From the NCBI RefSeq assembly GCF_003076135.1, contig NZ_QDGZ01000006.1, positions 310,001-374,000 of the forward strand: DNA of 64,000 nt, given 5' to 3'. Of this stretch, positions 51,947 to 61,400 are shown in pieces. The position numbers were made by a program, and so were the translations under genes. Below the pieces are notes generated by a model. That model was not told the DNA's origin. It worked only from the letters and a program-made list of their open reading frames with translations, and made no database searches. How positions within the stretch are numbered: the stretch's first letter is position 1; the number at the start of each line of letters is the position of its first letter. Origin of the DNA: Nocardioides gansuensis. GTDB lineage: Bacteria > Actinomycetota > Actinomycetes > Propionibacteriales > Nocardioidaceae.

Positions 51947-52717
51947 ATGTTGATCAGTCTGGCGTCGGTGAAGGGCTCGCCCGGGGTGACATCTACGGCC
52001 CTGGCCATGGCTGCGGTGTGGCCGCGGCCGGTGGTGCTGCTCGAGGCGGACGCCTCTGGTGGCGGCCTGGCGTACCGGTGCACAGCGGCCACCGGCGGGC
52101 CGCTCCCGGCCACCAAGGGCATCTTCACCCTCGCCGCCGCTATCCGGGGCGGGATGCCTAGCGGAGACGTCGTGGTCGACCATGCGCAGCTGCTGGCCTG
52201 TGGTGTGCGGGTGGTCCAGGGTGTCGTCTCACCGATGCAAGCACGGGGTATGGGAAGCCTGTGGTCGACGATCGCCGAGGCCTGCCAGACCAGTGGGGTC
52301 GATGTGATCGCCGACCTTGGTCGGCTCGACCGGGCCAGCGTCACGCTGCCGATCGCGCAGGCCTCGGACTACGTGCTGCCGGTCGCGGCCGCCACCTTGG
52401 AGTCGGTGATGCACCTGCGCGGCCAGCTGCCTGAGCTTTCGGTCGCGCTGCGCCAGCACGAGGTTGGGCGACTGGTCCCGCTCCTGGTCGGCCCGGACGG
52501 CCACGCGGCCCGGGACTGCCGGGACCTCGACGAGCTCCTGGACCAGACCGGTGTAGGCGCGGAGCCGAGCCGCCCGGTACCGGTAGACGCGCGCACGGTC
52601 CAGCGACTGGAGGCGGGGGAGAGGGGCAACGGCCGGCTGGGGCGGACATTGCTGCTGCGCGCGACCCGGCTGGTCGCCGGAGCGCTGCTCGAGGAGGGGG
52701 CGGTGAGCACTCGATGA
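51947..52717 (+). CDS. MinD/CpaE-like ATPase, unusual P-loop
   Basis: 256 residues of the ParA/MinD fold. The N-terminal loop SVKGSPGVTSTALAMA is a deviant Walker A (usual KGGxGKTT), with LLEADASGGGLAYRC as Walker A' and VIADLGRLDRAS as Walker B. CpaE/TadZ proteins place the Tad machine at a site in the cell, and several have lost ATP hydrolysis, which the missing GKT lysine suggests here. Overlaps the TadA gene by four bases. Confidence 0.8.
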   Translation: MLISLASVKGSPGVTSTALAMAAVWPRPVVLLEADASGGGLAYRCTAATGGPLPATKGIFTLAAAIRGGMPSGDVVVDHAQLLACGVRVVQGVVSPMQARGMGSLWSTIAEACQTSGVDVIADLGRLDRASVTLPIAQASDYVLPVAAATLESVMHLRGQLPELSVALRQHEVGRLVPLLVGPDGHAARDCRDLDELLDQTGVGAEPSRPVPVDARTVQRLEAGERGNGRLGRTLLLRATRLVAGALLEEGAVSTR

Positions 52718-54009
52718 GGGTTGATCCGGACCTGCTGAGGTCGGTGCACCGTGAGGTCGGTGACCGGCTGCAGCGGGAGCAGGTCGAGCGACGTCGCGGC
52801 GGCCGGGACCCCTTGGTGGGGCTGGGGGAGCAGCAGTACGCCCGCAAGCTCATCGCCGACGTGATCCGCGAGCACGCCGAGCAGCTGCTGGCGCGCGGCC
52901 AGTCGCCGCTCGACCCTGGCGCCGAGCGGGAGCTGGCCGAGGGAGTTCATGCGCGGATGTTCGGAGCTGGCCGCCTCCAGGGGCTGCTCAACGACGAGTC
53001 GATTGAGAACATCGACATCAACGGCTGCGACGAGGTGTGGGTGACCCGGGCCGGGAGCGCACGGCACGATCGGGTCGAGGCGGTGGCCACCAGCGACGAG
53101 GAGCTCATCGAGCTGGTCCAGGGCCTGGCGGCGTACTCGGGGCTGAGCTCGAGGCCGTGGGATGCGGCCAACCCAGAGCTGGACCTGCAGTTGCCGGACG
53201 GGTCGCGTCTCTCCGCGGTGATGTCGGTGTCCGCCCGGCCGTCGGTGTCGATCCGGCGGCACCGGTTCGACAAGGTCGAGCTGGGCGACCTGGTCGGCAA
53301 CGGCACCTTGAGTGAAGACGCGGCCGACTTCCTCAGAGCGCTGGTGAAGTCGAGGGCCAACGTGATGGTCGCTGGGGCAACTCGCGCCGGCAAGACGACC
53401 CTCCTGCGGGCGATGGCCGCGGAGATAGGTCCGGAGGACCGGATCATCACCGTGGAGCGGGCCCTCGAGCTCGGCCTGCGGAAGAACGTCGAGCGGCACC
53501 CGAACTGTGTGGAGTTCGAGGAGCGGGTCGCCAACAGCGAGGGCCAGGGCGCGGTCTCGATGGCCCGGCTGGTGCGCCGCACCCTGCGTCAGAACCCCGA
53601 CCGTGCGATCGTCGGCGAGGTCCTGGGGCCCGAGGTGATCGACATGCTCAACGCCATGGGCCAGGGCAACAACGGCTCCATGTCCACGATCCACGCCAGG
53701 ACCGCGCGCGACGTGTTCAACCGGATCGCCACCTACGCCATCCAGTCCGAGGAGCGGCTCCCGCACGAGGCGTCGTACCAGCTGATCGCCGGCGGCCTGG
53801 ACTTCGTGGTGTTCGTCAGCCGGCATCCCAGCACCGGGGCGAGGCGGGTCGACACCATCCTCGAGGTCAACGGCTACGACGGGACCGTCCAGGCCTCGGA
53901 GATCTTCGCCGCCCAGGGCGCCGCGACGGCCGAGTGGACCGGTGTGATGCCCGCGAGGACCGCGGAGCTCGAGTCGGCCGGGTGGGTCATCCCGAGCGGG
54001 AGCTGGTGA
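52714..54009 (+). CDS. tadA: Tad/CpaF secretion ATPase
   Basis: 431-residue hexameric ATPase powering pilin assembly. N-terminal domain about 1-205 ([19 protein letters not shown]), Walker [11 protein letters not shown] (221-230), Asp box [12 protein letters not shown], Walker [11 protein letters not shown] with His box [11 protein letters not shown]. It lacks the extra domains of type II secretion ATPases. ATGA overlap with the MinD-like gene. TadB and TadC follow directly, so the motor and its membrane platform are encoded together. Confidence 0.93.
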   Translation: MRVDPDLLRSVHREVGDRLQREQVERRRGGRDPLVGLGEQQYARKLIADVIREHAEQLLARGQSPLDPGAERELAEGVHARMFGAGRLQGLLNDESIENIDINGCDEVWVTRAGSARHDRVEAVATSDEELIELVQGLAAYSGLSSRPWDAANPELDLQLPDGSRLSAVMSVSARPSVSIRRHRFDKVELGDLVGNGTLSEDAADFLRALVKSRANVMVAGATRAGKTTLLRAMAAEIGPEDRIITVERALELGLRKNVERHPNCVEFEERVANSEGQGAVSMARLVRRTLRQNPDRAIVGEVLGPEVIDMLNAMGQGNNGSMSTIHARTARDVFNRIATYAIQSEERLPHEASYQLIAGGLDFVVFVSRHPSTGARRVDTILEVNGYDGTVQASEIFAAQGAATAEWTGVMPARTAELESAGWVIPSGSW

Positions 54010-54013
54010 GGCC

Positions 54014-54913
54014 ATGTCGCCGACGATGTTCACGGGGCTTGCGCTCGGACTCGCGCTGGGCGGATCGGTGCTGCTGTTGGTCACCGCACTGATGGGGTGG
54101 AAGCCCAGGGCCGCCCGTCCCCAGCGGCGCCGGGGTGAGGTCCTGTGGGGCAGCGAGGCACGACGCCGTGCCGCGCTCGCCGTCGCCGCCGCTCTGGTCG
54201 TGGCGGTGCTGACCAGGTGGCCGGTGGCCGCCGGCGCCGCCGCCGGCGTGATCTACCTGTGGCCGACGATGTTCGGCGGCGGCCGCGCGGCCGCAGGCCA
54301 GATCGAGCGACTCGAGGCGCTGGCCACCTGGACCGAGTCGCTGCGTGACTCGATCGCCGGATCGGTTGGCCTCGAAGAGGCGATCAGACACTCCCTGCAC
54401 GCGGCACCGCCGGTCTTGGTGCCTGCACTGGAGAGGCTCGATGGCCGGGTCCGGGTGCAGATCCCGCTCCCGCAGGCCCTCGCCGGATTCGCCGAGGAGT
54501 TCAAGGACGCCTCCGCCGACTTGGTCGTCGCCGCCTTGATCCTCAACTCGCGCCTGCGCGGACCTGGGCTGGTCGCAACGCTGAGCTCGCTGGCGTCCGC
54601 GGCGCGCGAGGAGATCGACATGCGCCGCCGGATCGAGGAGGGCCGCAAGGCGCTGCGCAGGGCCGCGCTGATCATCGTGACCGTCACCGGCCTGTTCGCA
54701 GCAGGCGTGGCGGTGTTCTCCCGTGACTACGTCGCGCCGTACTCGAGCCCGGCCGGGCAGCTCATGCTCGCACTCGTGCTGAGCGTGTTCGCTGCCGGAC
54801 TCATGTGGATCCGAGCCGCCGCGAACGTCCACCCGCCCGAGCGCTTCCTTGTGGGCGTCGACCAGGTCGACCACGCCCTCCACGGCCACCCGACCCTGGG
54901 AAGGGTGCGATGA
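54014..54913 (+). CDS. tadB: Type II/IV secretion membrane platform protein TadB
   Basis: 299 residues, with helices at about 4-24, 50-80, 225-245 and 255-275 and a cytoplasmic T2SF-type domain between (WTESLRDSIAGSVGLEEAIRHSLHAAPPVLVPALERL, EFKDASADLVVAALIL). It forms the inner-membrane platform with TadC. A GTGAGG ribosome site precedes ATG 54014. The stop overlaps TadC by four bases. Confidence 0.9.
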   Translation: MSPTMFTGLALGLALGGSVLLLVTALMGWKPRAARPQRRRGEVLWGSEARRRAALAVAAALVVAVLTRWPVAAGAAAGVIYLWPTMFGGGRAAAGQIERLEALATWTESLRDSIAGSVGLEEAIRHSLHAAPPVLVPALERLDGRVRVQIPLPQALAGFAEEFKDASADLVVAALILNSRLRGPGLVATLSSLASAAREEIDMRRRIEEGRKALRRAALIIVTVTGLFAAGVAVFSRDYVAPYSSPAGQLMLALVLSVFAAGLMWIRAAANVHPPERFLVGVDQVDHALHGHPTLGRVR

Positions 54914-55803
54914 CGACCGGGCTTCTGCTCGGCTGCCTGCTAGGTGGGTCGGCGTGCCTGTTCCTCTTCGCCCTCGTTCCGCCGCGGCCGCGGCTGGCCA
55001 GCGCGGTCGCAAAGTGGGAGCAGGGCCGGGCCCGGCATGCGGGCCTGACGGCTGGGGAGAGCGACGACCCTCGGGAGCGGATGGGTCGGTGGATCCTCGC
55101 GCGGCTGGCTCGCCGCGGCGTCACCCTTGACCAGCTGAGGGCAGACCTCGCACTGACCGGCAACACCCTCGAGGCACACCTGGTCCGCAAGGCAGGGCTG
55201 GGATTGTTCGGGTTGCTGCTGCCGGCGTTCCTAGCAGGCGCGGTGATGATCCTCGGGATGCACCCGCCGATGACGTTGCCCGCGCTGGGCGGCCTGGCGT
55301 TGGCGAGCTTGTTCTTCTGGGTGCCTGACCTCGAGGTGACCCGGCAGGCCCAGCAGCGCCGCCACGAGCTCCGCCGGGCGCTGTCGTGCTACCTGGACCT
55401 GGTCTCGATGAGCCTGGCCGGCGGCCGCGGCATGCCCGAGGCGCTCCCGACCGCGGCCCGCATCGGCCGCGGCTGGGCCTTCGAGCTGATCCGCGACACC
55501 ATCGAGCACGCCCGCTACACCGGCATCACCCCATGGGCGGCACTGGCGGACCTGGGCGAGCGGACCCGGATGCCCGAGCTGCAGGACCTCGGCGGGTCGC
55601 TGCTGCTGGTCGCCGATGACGGCGCCAAGGTCCGGTCGTCTCTGACCGCCCGGGCGGTCTCCCAGCGCCGCCGGCAGCTCGCCGAGGCCGAGGGCGCCGC
55701 GGAGAAGGCGGATCAGACCATCCAGATGGCTCAGGTCGTCCTGGCCGTCGGGTTCTTCCTGTTCATCGGCTATCCCGCGTTCATCGCGGTGATGGCCGTC
55801 TAG
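54910..55803 (+). CDS. tadC: Type II/IV secretion membrane platform protein TadC
   Basis: 297 residues of the same T2SF family. The cytoplasmic block is RRALSCYLDLVSMSLAGGRGMPEALPTA, with helices at about 5-22, 98-120, 123-140 and 275-295. ATG 54910 overlaps the TadB stop (ATGA); a longer frame to 54805 only duplicates TadB sequence. Works with TadB and TadA in pilus assembly. Confidence 0.9.
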   Translation: MTTGLLLGCLLGGSACLFLFALVPPRPRLASAVAKWEQGRARHAGLTAGESDDPRERMGRWILARLARRGVTLDQLRADLALTGNTLEAHLVRKAGLGLFGLLLPAFLAGAVMILGMHPPMTLPALGGLALASLFFWVPDLEVTRQAQQRRHELRRALSCYLDLVSMSLAGGRGMPEALPTAARIGRGWAFELIRDTIEHARYTGITPWAALADLGERTRMPELQDLGGSLLLVADDGAKVRSSLTARAVSQRRRQLAEAEGAAEKADQTIQMAQVVLAVGFFLFIGYPAFIAVMAV

Positions 55804-55838
55804 GACGCATCGCCAGCACTCACGGAGGAGAACAGCAG

Positions 55839-56036
55839 ATGCAGGAGATCCAGTTCATCCAGGCGTGGGCCACCCTCGCCATCGCTCGGGTCAAGACCAG
55901 CCGCGACGAGCGGGGGGCCTCCGAAGTGGCGGCGGTCGTGATCATCACCGCCATCGTCGCCGCGGCCGCGATCCTGATCGCGGCCGCCATCATGGGCAAG
56001 TTCAAGACCAAGGCCGACACCATCCCCACCGAGTGA
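55839..56036 (+). CDS. Short type IVb pilin (Flp-like), presumed major subunit
   Basis: 65 residues with a leader of about 26 residues ending ERG, then ASEVAAVVIITAIVAAAAILIAAAIM as the hydrophobic spine. A prepilin peptidase would cut after the Gly. The usual Flp glutamate is at +5; here the Glu is at +3 (A-S-E). CGGAGGAG is the ribosome site. No prepilin peptidase gene is seen in the window. Assembled by TadABC. Confidence 0.8.
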   Translation: MQEIQFIQAWATLAIARVKTSRDERGASEVAAVVIITAIVAAAAILIAAAIMGKFKTKADTIPTE

Positions 56037-56053
56037 CTCGGACGGGCAGAGCC

Positions 56054-56479
56054 ATGGCCAGCGCGCGGGACCAGCAAGGTGCGACCAGCGTCATCCAGCT
56101 GGTCCTGGTCGCCCCCGCGCTGCTCGCGATGATCATGGCGATCGTTCAGTTCGGGCTGGTCGCGCACGCCCGCAACGTCGCCGAGCAGGCCGCCCAGGAG
56201 GGCGCCGCCACGGCGCGCAGGTTCGACGGCACCACGGCCGCAGCCGAGGCCGACGCGTTGAAGTACCTCACCCTGCTCGGCTCCCACACCCTGAAGAACC
56301 GCACCGCGGTCGCACACCGGGGCCCTGAGAGCGCCTCGGTCACCGTGACCGGGGACGTGCTCAGCTTGCTCCCCGGGATCAAGCTCCACGTCGAGGAAGC
56401 TGCCGCCGGGCCGGTGGAGCGCTACGTCGCCCCATCCGGCGAGTCCGCGAATTCTGAAGGGGCTGGCGGTGGGAACTAA
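56054..56479 (+). CDS. TadE-like minor pilin 1
   Basis: 141 residues: DQQGATSVIQLVLVAPALLAMIMAIVQFGLVAHARNVAEQAAQEGA is the TadE-type N-terminus, a cleavable leader, a hydrophobic helix and the A-R-N segment. The position +5 Glu is replaced by Ile (Q follows). GTG 56033, overlapping the pilin stop, gives a 148-residue alternative. Minor pilins of this kind prime the pilus. The next 1.1 kb is foreign to the operon. Confidence 0.82.
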   Translation: MASARDQQGATSVIQLVLVAPALLAMIMAIVQFGLVAHARNVAEQAAQEGAATARRFDGTTAAAEADALKYLTLLGSHTLKNRTAVAHRGPESASVTVTGDVLSLLPGIKLHVEEAAAGPVERYVAPSGESANSEGAGGGN

Positions 56480-56567
56480 CGCGCCTAGCCTCTCGGGGAG
56501 CGCCGTTGTGGGCGTGGGTCCGCGCACCCAGGCCTGCGGTCGGGCTTGTGAAGGTGGAGGACTGCGC

Positions 56568-57260
56568 TCAGGGGATCCAGACCGCGGCGTCGTGAGCGAA
56601 GACGACTTGCTTGGGATCGAACTCAAGCAGGCGGGCCATCCAGGAGCTGGCGCGTGGCAGGGGTTGTTCGTGCCCAAGATCGAGCGCTCGCGCGGCAAGC
56701 GCGTCGGCGGACCACTGGGAGGCGGTGTCGTGCGCCTGGCCCGCGAGGACGATCGAGCCGTCATCGCACTCGAGGACGACAGATTGATGCCCATCAACGT
56801 GTCCGGGCGTAGGAATGATGTGGACGCCGGGCGCGATCTGGGTCTCGCCGTCGATCAGCTCATAGCTTGCTCCGGCGAAGTCGACGAGTTCTGGGACCGT
56901 GTAGTCCGTTGTTTGGGCGGTGTGCAGTTCGACCCGCTGGCAAAAGATCGGTCGGTCGCTGAAGGACGGGTTGCCACCGATGTGGTCGAAGTGCAGGTGG
57001 CAGTTCACGACGATATCGATGTCCTCGGTCGTGAGGCTCAGCGCTCTGAGGGCGTCCTCGATCCTGACGCGCTGGGGCCGGTACCAAGCCTCGGTCTCAG
57101 CGTCGGCGTCGCCGAGGCCGGTATCGAGAAGGAGCAGGCCGGCGGGGGTACGTGCGAGGTAGCCGAGCACGGTCTCGACGCGAGGGCTTCCGGTGTCCGT
57201 CTCCTCGGCAGGGCGAACGAATGTCCCCAGTTCGAGCCGTGTCACGTCCTGGATCCGCAT
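56568..57260 (-). CDS. MBL-fold protein, N-acyl-homoserine-lactonase-like
   Basis: 230 residues of the metallo-beta-lactamase fold, antisense inside the Tad operon. The metal site is NCHLHFDHIGGNP (H88, H90, D92, H93), followed by PTPGHVDGHQSVVLE and VFAHDAAVWIP. The layout and the LGYLARTPAGLLLLDTGLGDADAE start resemble AHL lactonases that open the lactone ring of quorum signals. Actinomycetes use gamma-butyrolactones, so a self-signal or a rival's signal could be the target. Substrate untested; other lactones are possible. It splits the two TadE genes. Confidence 0.75.
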   Translation of the reverse strand: MRIQDVTRLELGTFVRPAEETDTGSPRVETVLGYLARTPAGLLLLDTGLGDADAETEAWYRPQRVRIEDALRALSLTTEDIDIVVNCHLHFDHIGGNPSFSDRPIFCQRVELHTAQTTDYTVPELVDFAGASYELIDGETQIAPGVHIIPTPGHVDGHQSVVLECDDGSIVLAGQAHDTASQWSADALAARALDLGHEQPLPRASSWMARLLEFDPKQVVFAHDAAVWIP

Positions 57261-57269
57261 TGCTCCACA

Positions 57270-57590
57270 TTAGGAGTCGGGGTCGAGCGAGAGCAGGGAC
57301 TCGTGGATCTGGCCGGCGTGCGCGGGCAGAGGGTCGCGGCGTTCGTGGCTGCCGGCGCGGATGCGGGCGATCGGGTTCACGAAAGGAACCTCGCGGGCCT
57401 TGACGAGCGTGAGGATCGAGCAGAGCACGGCGCCCATGGCGGAGCGGGGATACCCGGCATCGGGAAGCACTGTGCGGACGTCGGCGGGAGTGATGTCGCG
57501 CAGCGAGGAATGTCCTTGCTCGGCCCAGACGGAGAGGGCGGGCATGGCCCAGCGCAGGTGGAGCCGGACGGAATCCACGGCATGGGGGAT
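57270..57590 (-). pseudogene. Tyrosine recombinase remnant
   Basis: Reads PHAVDSVRLHLRWAMPALSVW, then SLRDITPADVRTVLPDAGYPRSAMG, SILTLVKAREVPFVNPIARIRAG, and ends at a stop. These are in the order of the SAM-like core-binding domain of tyrosine recombinases in actinobacteria. No start codon or catalytic domain is present. It lies ten bases behind the lactonase-like gene, on the same strand, so the two probably came together. Debris of an insertion. Confidence 0.6.
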
Positions 57591-57605
57591 ACCGGTGGTG
57601 CAGCC

Positions 57606-58022
57606 ATGACCAGCTGGCAGCGCGGCGAGCGGGGCACCGCGTCGGTCGAGCTGGTGCTGATCGCCCCCGTGCTGATCGTGGTGATGCTGTTCGTGGTCGG
57701 GCTGGGGCGGATGGCCCATGCCCGGCAGCAGATCGACGCGGTGGCGGCAGATTCTGCCCGCGCCGCCTCCCTGGAGCGGAACACTGCGAAGTCGGCCGAG
57801 GCAGCGAGGACCGCCGCGGCAGCATCCCTGGGCGAGGCGGGAGTGAGCTGCACACGGCTGGACGTGCACGTCAACCTCGACAGGTACCAGCCCGGTGGCC
57901 TGGTACGGGTGACCGTGTCATGTGTCGCGGAACTCGGCGACGTCGCCCTGGCCGGGTTTCCCGGTACCAGGAGGTTCACCTCCGACGCCGTGGTGCCGAT
58001 CGAGAGCCACCGGGCCAGCTGA
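57606..58022 (+). CDS. TadE-like minor pilin 2
   Basis: 138 residues: GERGTASVELVLIAPVLIVVMLFVVGLGRMAHARQQIDAVAADSARAAS. Here the canonical Glu at +5 after the cleavage-site Gly is present (G-T-A-S-V-E). The C-terminal globular part contains one cysteine pair (VSCTRLDVHVN, VTVSCVAEL). A weak ribosome site; the true upstream sequence may have been changed by the insertion before it. TadG-like gene overlaps by one base. Confidence 0.85.
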   Translation: MTSWQRGERGTASVELVLIAPVLIVVMLFVVGLGRMAHARQQIDAVAADSARAASLERNTAKSAEAARTAAAASLGEAGVSCTRLDVHVNLDRYQPGGLVRVTVSCVAELGDVALAGFPGTRRFTSDAVVPIESHRAS

Positions 58023-58444
58023 TGACGACAAGGACAGCGACGGTGCAGGACGAGGAGCGGGGCGCTGCTTCCCTGATCCTGGTGCTATTCACCATCGCCC
58101 TCCTGACCGTGGCCGGCGTGGTGATCGACACCGGGTATGCGATGGCCGCGAAGCGGCAGGCGATCCACCACGCCGAGCAGGCCGCGCGGATGGGCGCCGA
58201 CGCGCTCAACCGGGGCGCGCTGCGCGACGGCGTCACCCAGGTCGACCCCACCCGGGCGAAGAACAAGGCCGAGGCCTACCTGAGCCTCGTAGGGGCCACC
58301 GGCACCGTGGCGGTCAACGGCGGCGAGGTCACCGTGACCGTGACCGGGAAGCAGAACACCAAGATCCTGTCGGCCGTCGGGATCGGAGCGATCCCCTTCG
58401 CGGCGACCGCGACAGGGCTCTCGATCAACCAGGACGCGAACTAG
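58022..58444 (+). CDS. TadG-like pilus-associated protein
   Basis: 140 residues: ERGAASLILVLFTIALLTVAGVVIDTGYAMAAKRQAIHHAEQAARMGADAL, typical of Tad/TadG-like proteins with a leader, a membrane helix and the MAAKRQ segment. No Glu at +5. The C-terminal 60 residues form a beta-rich domain (VNGGEVTVTVTGKQN). The start shares one base with the upstream stop. Follows the standard TadE-TadE-TadG order. Confidence 0.85.
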   Translation: MTTRTATVQDEERGAASLILVLFTIALLTVAGVVIDTGYAMAAKRQAIHHAEQAARMGADALNRGALRDGVTQVDPTRAKNKAEAYLSLVGATGTVAVNGGEVTVTVTGKQNTKILSAVGIGAIPFAATATGLSINQDAN

Positions 58445-58492
58445 CCCGCCCCGCCGGGGTGCGGCACAGACCCCGGCAGCACAGAGGAGAAG

Positions 58493-61400
58493 ATGAGGAT
58501 GCGACTGCTCAAGGCCGCGGCTGCGGCGATCATCCTGGTGGGGTTGGTCGTGGTGCCCCCGTGGGCGCTGATGCGGTTCATCGGGAACCCGTGGCCGGCC
58601 GAAGGCCTGTCGTGGTCGGCACCCCTGACTGACGGGGCCATCATCGGGCTGCTCGCGGTCGTGGTTTGGGTGCTGTGGGCCCAGCTGATGGTGTGCGTCC
58701 TGGTCGAGGCGACCGCCGTGGTGACCGCCGATCGGGTTCAGCTGCCAGCCCCCTTCACACTCGGGGTGCAGCAGCAGCTCGCACGGCGCTTGCTGACGGC
58801 GATCGTGGTCGCCACCGTCTCGACGCCGGTGGCCCTGGTCGCAGCGGACGTCGCCGCACACGGTGACACCGGGCCCGACGAGCCAGCCCGGAGAGCCACT
58901 GGAGCCGCGTCCACCGACGCGCGCAGCAACCCTTGGGCTGCCGCCGGCACGCACACCTCGGCAGGGAGTCAGACCGCCCGTGCGGAGCGGCTCGGCGGCG
59001 ACCGGCGGCCTGACGCGCCGGCAGGCCGGGTGACAGTGATGCGACTGGACTCGTTGTGGTCCATCGCCGAGCGAGTCCTGGGGGAGGGCGACCGATGGCC
59101 GGAGATCGCAGACTTGAACGAGGGCCGCGTCATGAACGACGGGACGCGATTCGCGGCCGCTGACCACATCAGGCCCGGCTGGGAGCTGCTCGTCCCCGGT
59201 GCGCCAGCCGGCCGGGCGGCCGCCGAGGTGCTGCCCGAGGTTGTGGTGGAGAAGGGCGACACCCTCTCGCAGATCGCGCTCGAGGAGCTCGGAGACGCCA
59301 ACGCCTACCCGCGCCTGGTGGAGTCCACCGCCGACGTCGTGCAGCCGGGCGGCGCACGGCTGACCGACCCGGACCTGATCCTTCCCGGCTGGACCATTCC
59401 CATCCCCGGGCAAAGGCCCGCCGTCGATGACCACGAGCGTGCCCCCGAAACCCAACAAAGGAGCCGCGCGCGACGCGAGCCGGCGCATGGCACGACGGAG
59501 CCCACACCGTTCTCGCCGGCGGAGAGCCTGCCGGATCCACGTACGGTCGACGAACCGCCCAGCACGGGCACGACCGCAGCCCAGGCCGCGGGGGAGGAGC
59601 AGGACGACGACGGGTTCTCGCTGTTGCGTGCCCTGCTCGCCAGTGGGCTGTGCCTCTCGGCAGGGGCGCTGGCCCTGGTGGCGGGCAACCGGCGGCGGCA
59701 GTTCCGGCAGCGACGACCTGGGTGCACCATCGCGTCCACCCCAGCAGAGCTCGTCGGCGTCGAGCAGGCGGTCGTGGAACACGGGCGGCAGGCGCAAGAC
59801 GATGTCGAGTTCCTGGACCGGGCGCTTCGGCATGCCGCCGCCTGGTGTCGGGCCAACCGCGCAGCCTTGCCACAGTTGGGCGCCGCCGTGCTCGGGCAGC
59901 AGGAGTTGACGCTGCTGTTCGCCGAGCCCGCCGCCGGAGTGCCGGTGGGGTGGAACGCGACCGAGGATGCCCGGGCCTGGACGCTGTCTCGGTTGACGTT
60001 CCTCGAGGACGAGCTGCTGACCCAGCCCGCGCCCTACCCGGCGCTGGTGACGATTGGCCAGGACGAGGGCGACCGCACGTGGCTGCTCGACCTGGAACTT
60101 CTGGGCGTCGTTGGGATGGCCGGACCTGCCGAGCAGGTGGCGGACCTGACCAGGTTCCTGGTGGCGGAGCTGGCCGTGAACGGCTGGGCGGAGGGGACCG
60201 AGGTCCTGTTGGCCGGCGGGTTTGGTGCCGAGCTGGTGCCCCTGAACCCAGCCCGCCTGCGGCAGGTCGACCGGGAGACGGCCATGACCCGCGCCGCGGC
60301 GCTGACCAGCGACGCGACTGCCAGCGAACACAACCTGGGCGCCGACCTGCTCACCCGGCGCAGGAACGACCACCTGCTCGACAGCACCGGACCGGTGGTG
60401 GTCGTGGTGCCCGGCCGAGCCGACGCCGACCTCGTGGAGGTGCTCCAGCGGCGCGACCGGTCCCGCGTCGTCGTCATCCACGGCGATGACTCCTCACCGG
60501 CGCTCGAGCTGAGGGACGACGGGAGGGCGTTCCTGCCGCGCTGGGGGATCAGCGTCCAGGCGCTTACGCTGCCCCAGGCCGAAGCAGACGCGATGGCCGC
60601 CCTGGTCGCCTCGACCCGCAACACGGCCGACGAGCCGATGCCGGTCACCGCCGAGGAGACCGGACCGCTGGGCGGGTACGCCAAGGCGGACGGGTCGCTC
60701 CGCGACGAGCTCACCGAGCCTCGCCGTACCGACGAGCACGACGCGTCCTCGGTTCTCCCCGCACCGGACGTGGTGTATCTGGCCACGGCCGCGACGACGC
60801 CTGAGAACCTGGCGGCTCTTGGGCCCAGTGTTCCCGAGTCGACCCGGGCCGAGCTGGCGGCGATCGACCCCACGCTCGACCAGGACCTAGCCGACTGGTT
60901 CGACTCGACGTCCATCCGACCCAAGGTGCACCTGCTGGGGCCGGTCGACGTGACGGCCGTCGCCGGGACCCGGGAGGGCATCTCGAACCTGGCCGGCACG
61001 ATCGAGCTCATCGTCTACCTGGCCTGCTGTGAGCGCGGCGTGACCGGCGAGCGGGCCGCCGAGGCGTGCGGCTGGAAGACGGTCAAGACCGTGCAGAACC
61101 GGGCGATCGATGCCCGCAGGCTGCTGGGAACCCGGCCCGACGGCAGCGACTGGTTGCCGGACGCGGGCAAGACCGAGAGCGCCCGGCGAGGTGTACCGAC
61201 TTATGAGCTCGACAAGGGCCCGGGCGGCGTACTCGTCGACGCGGACCTGCTGGTGCGGTTGAAGTTCCGCGCCCACAAGCGCGGTGACGACAGCCTCGAG
61301 GACCTGGTGACCGCACTCTCGCTGGTCCAGGGCGAACCGTTCGACGACCTTCGCCGAGGCGGCTATGGCTGGCTGTTCGAGGGCCAGCGGCACGACCAGA

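Noticed and set aside
57377..57979. 200-codon minus-strand frame over TadE-like 2
   Set aside because: Antisense shadow; the recombinase similarity is in another frame (57270-57590).
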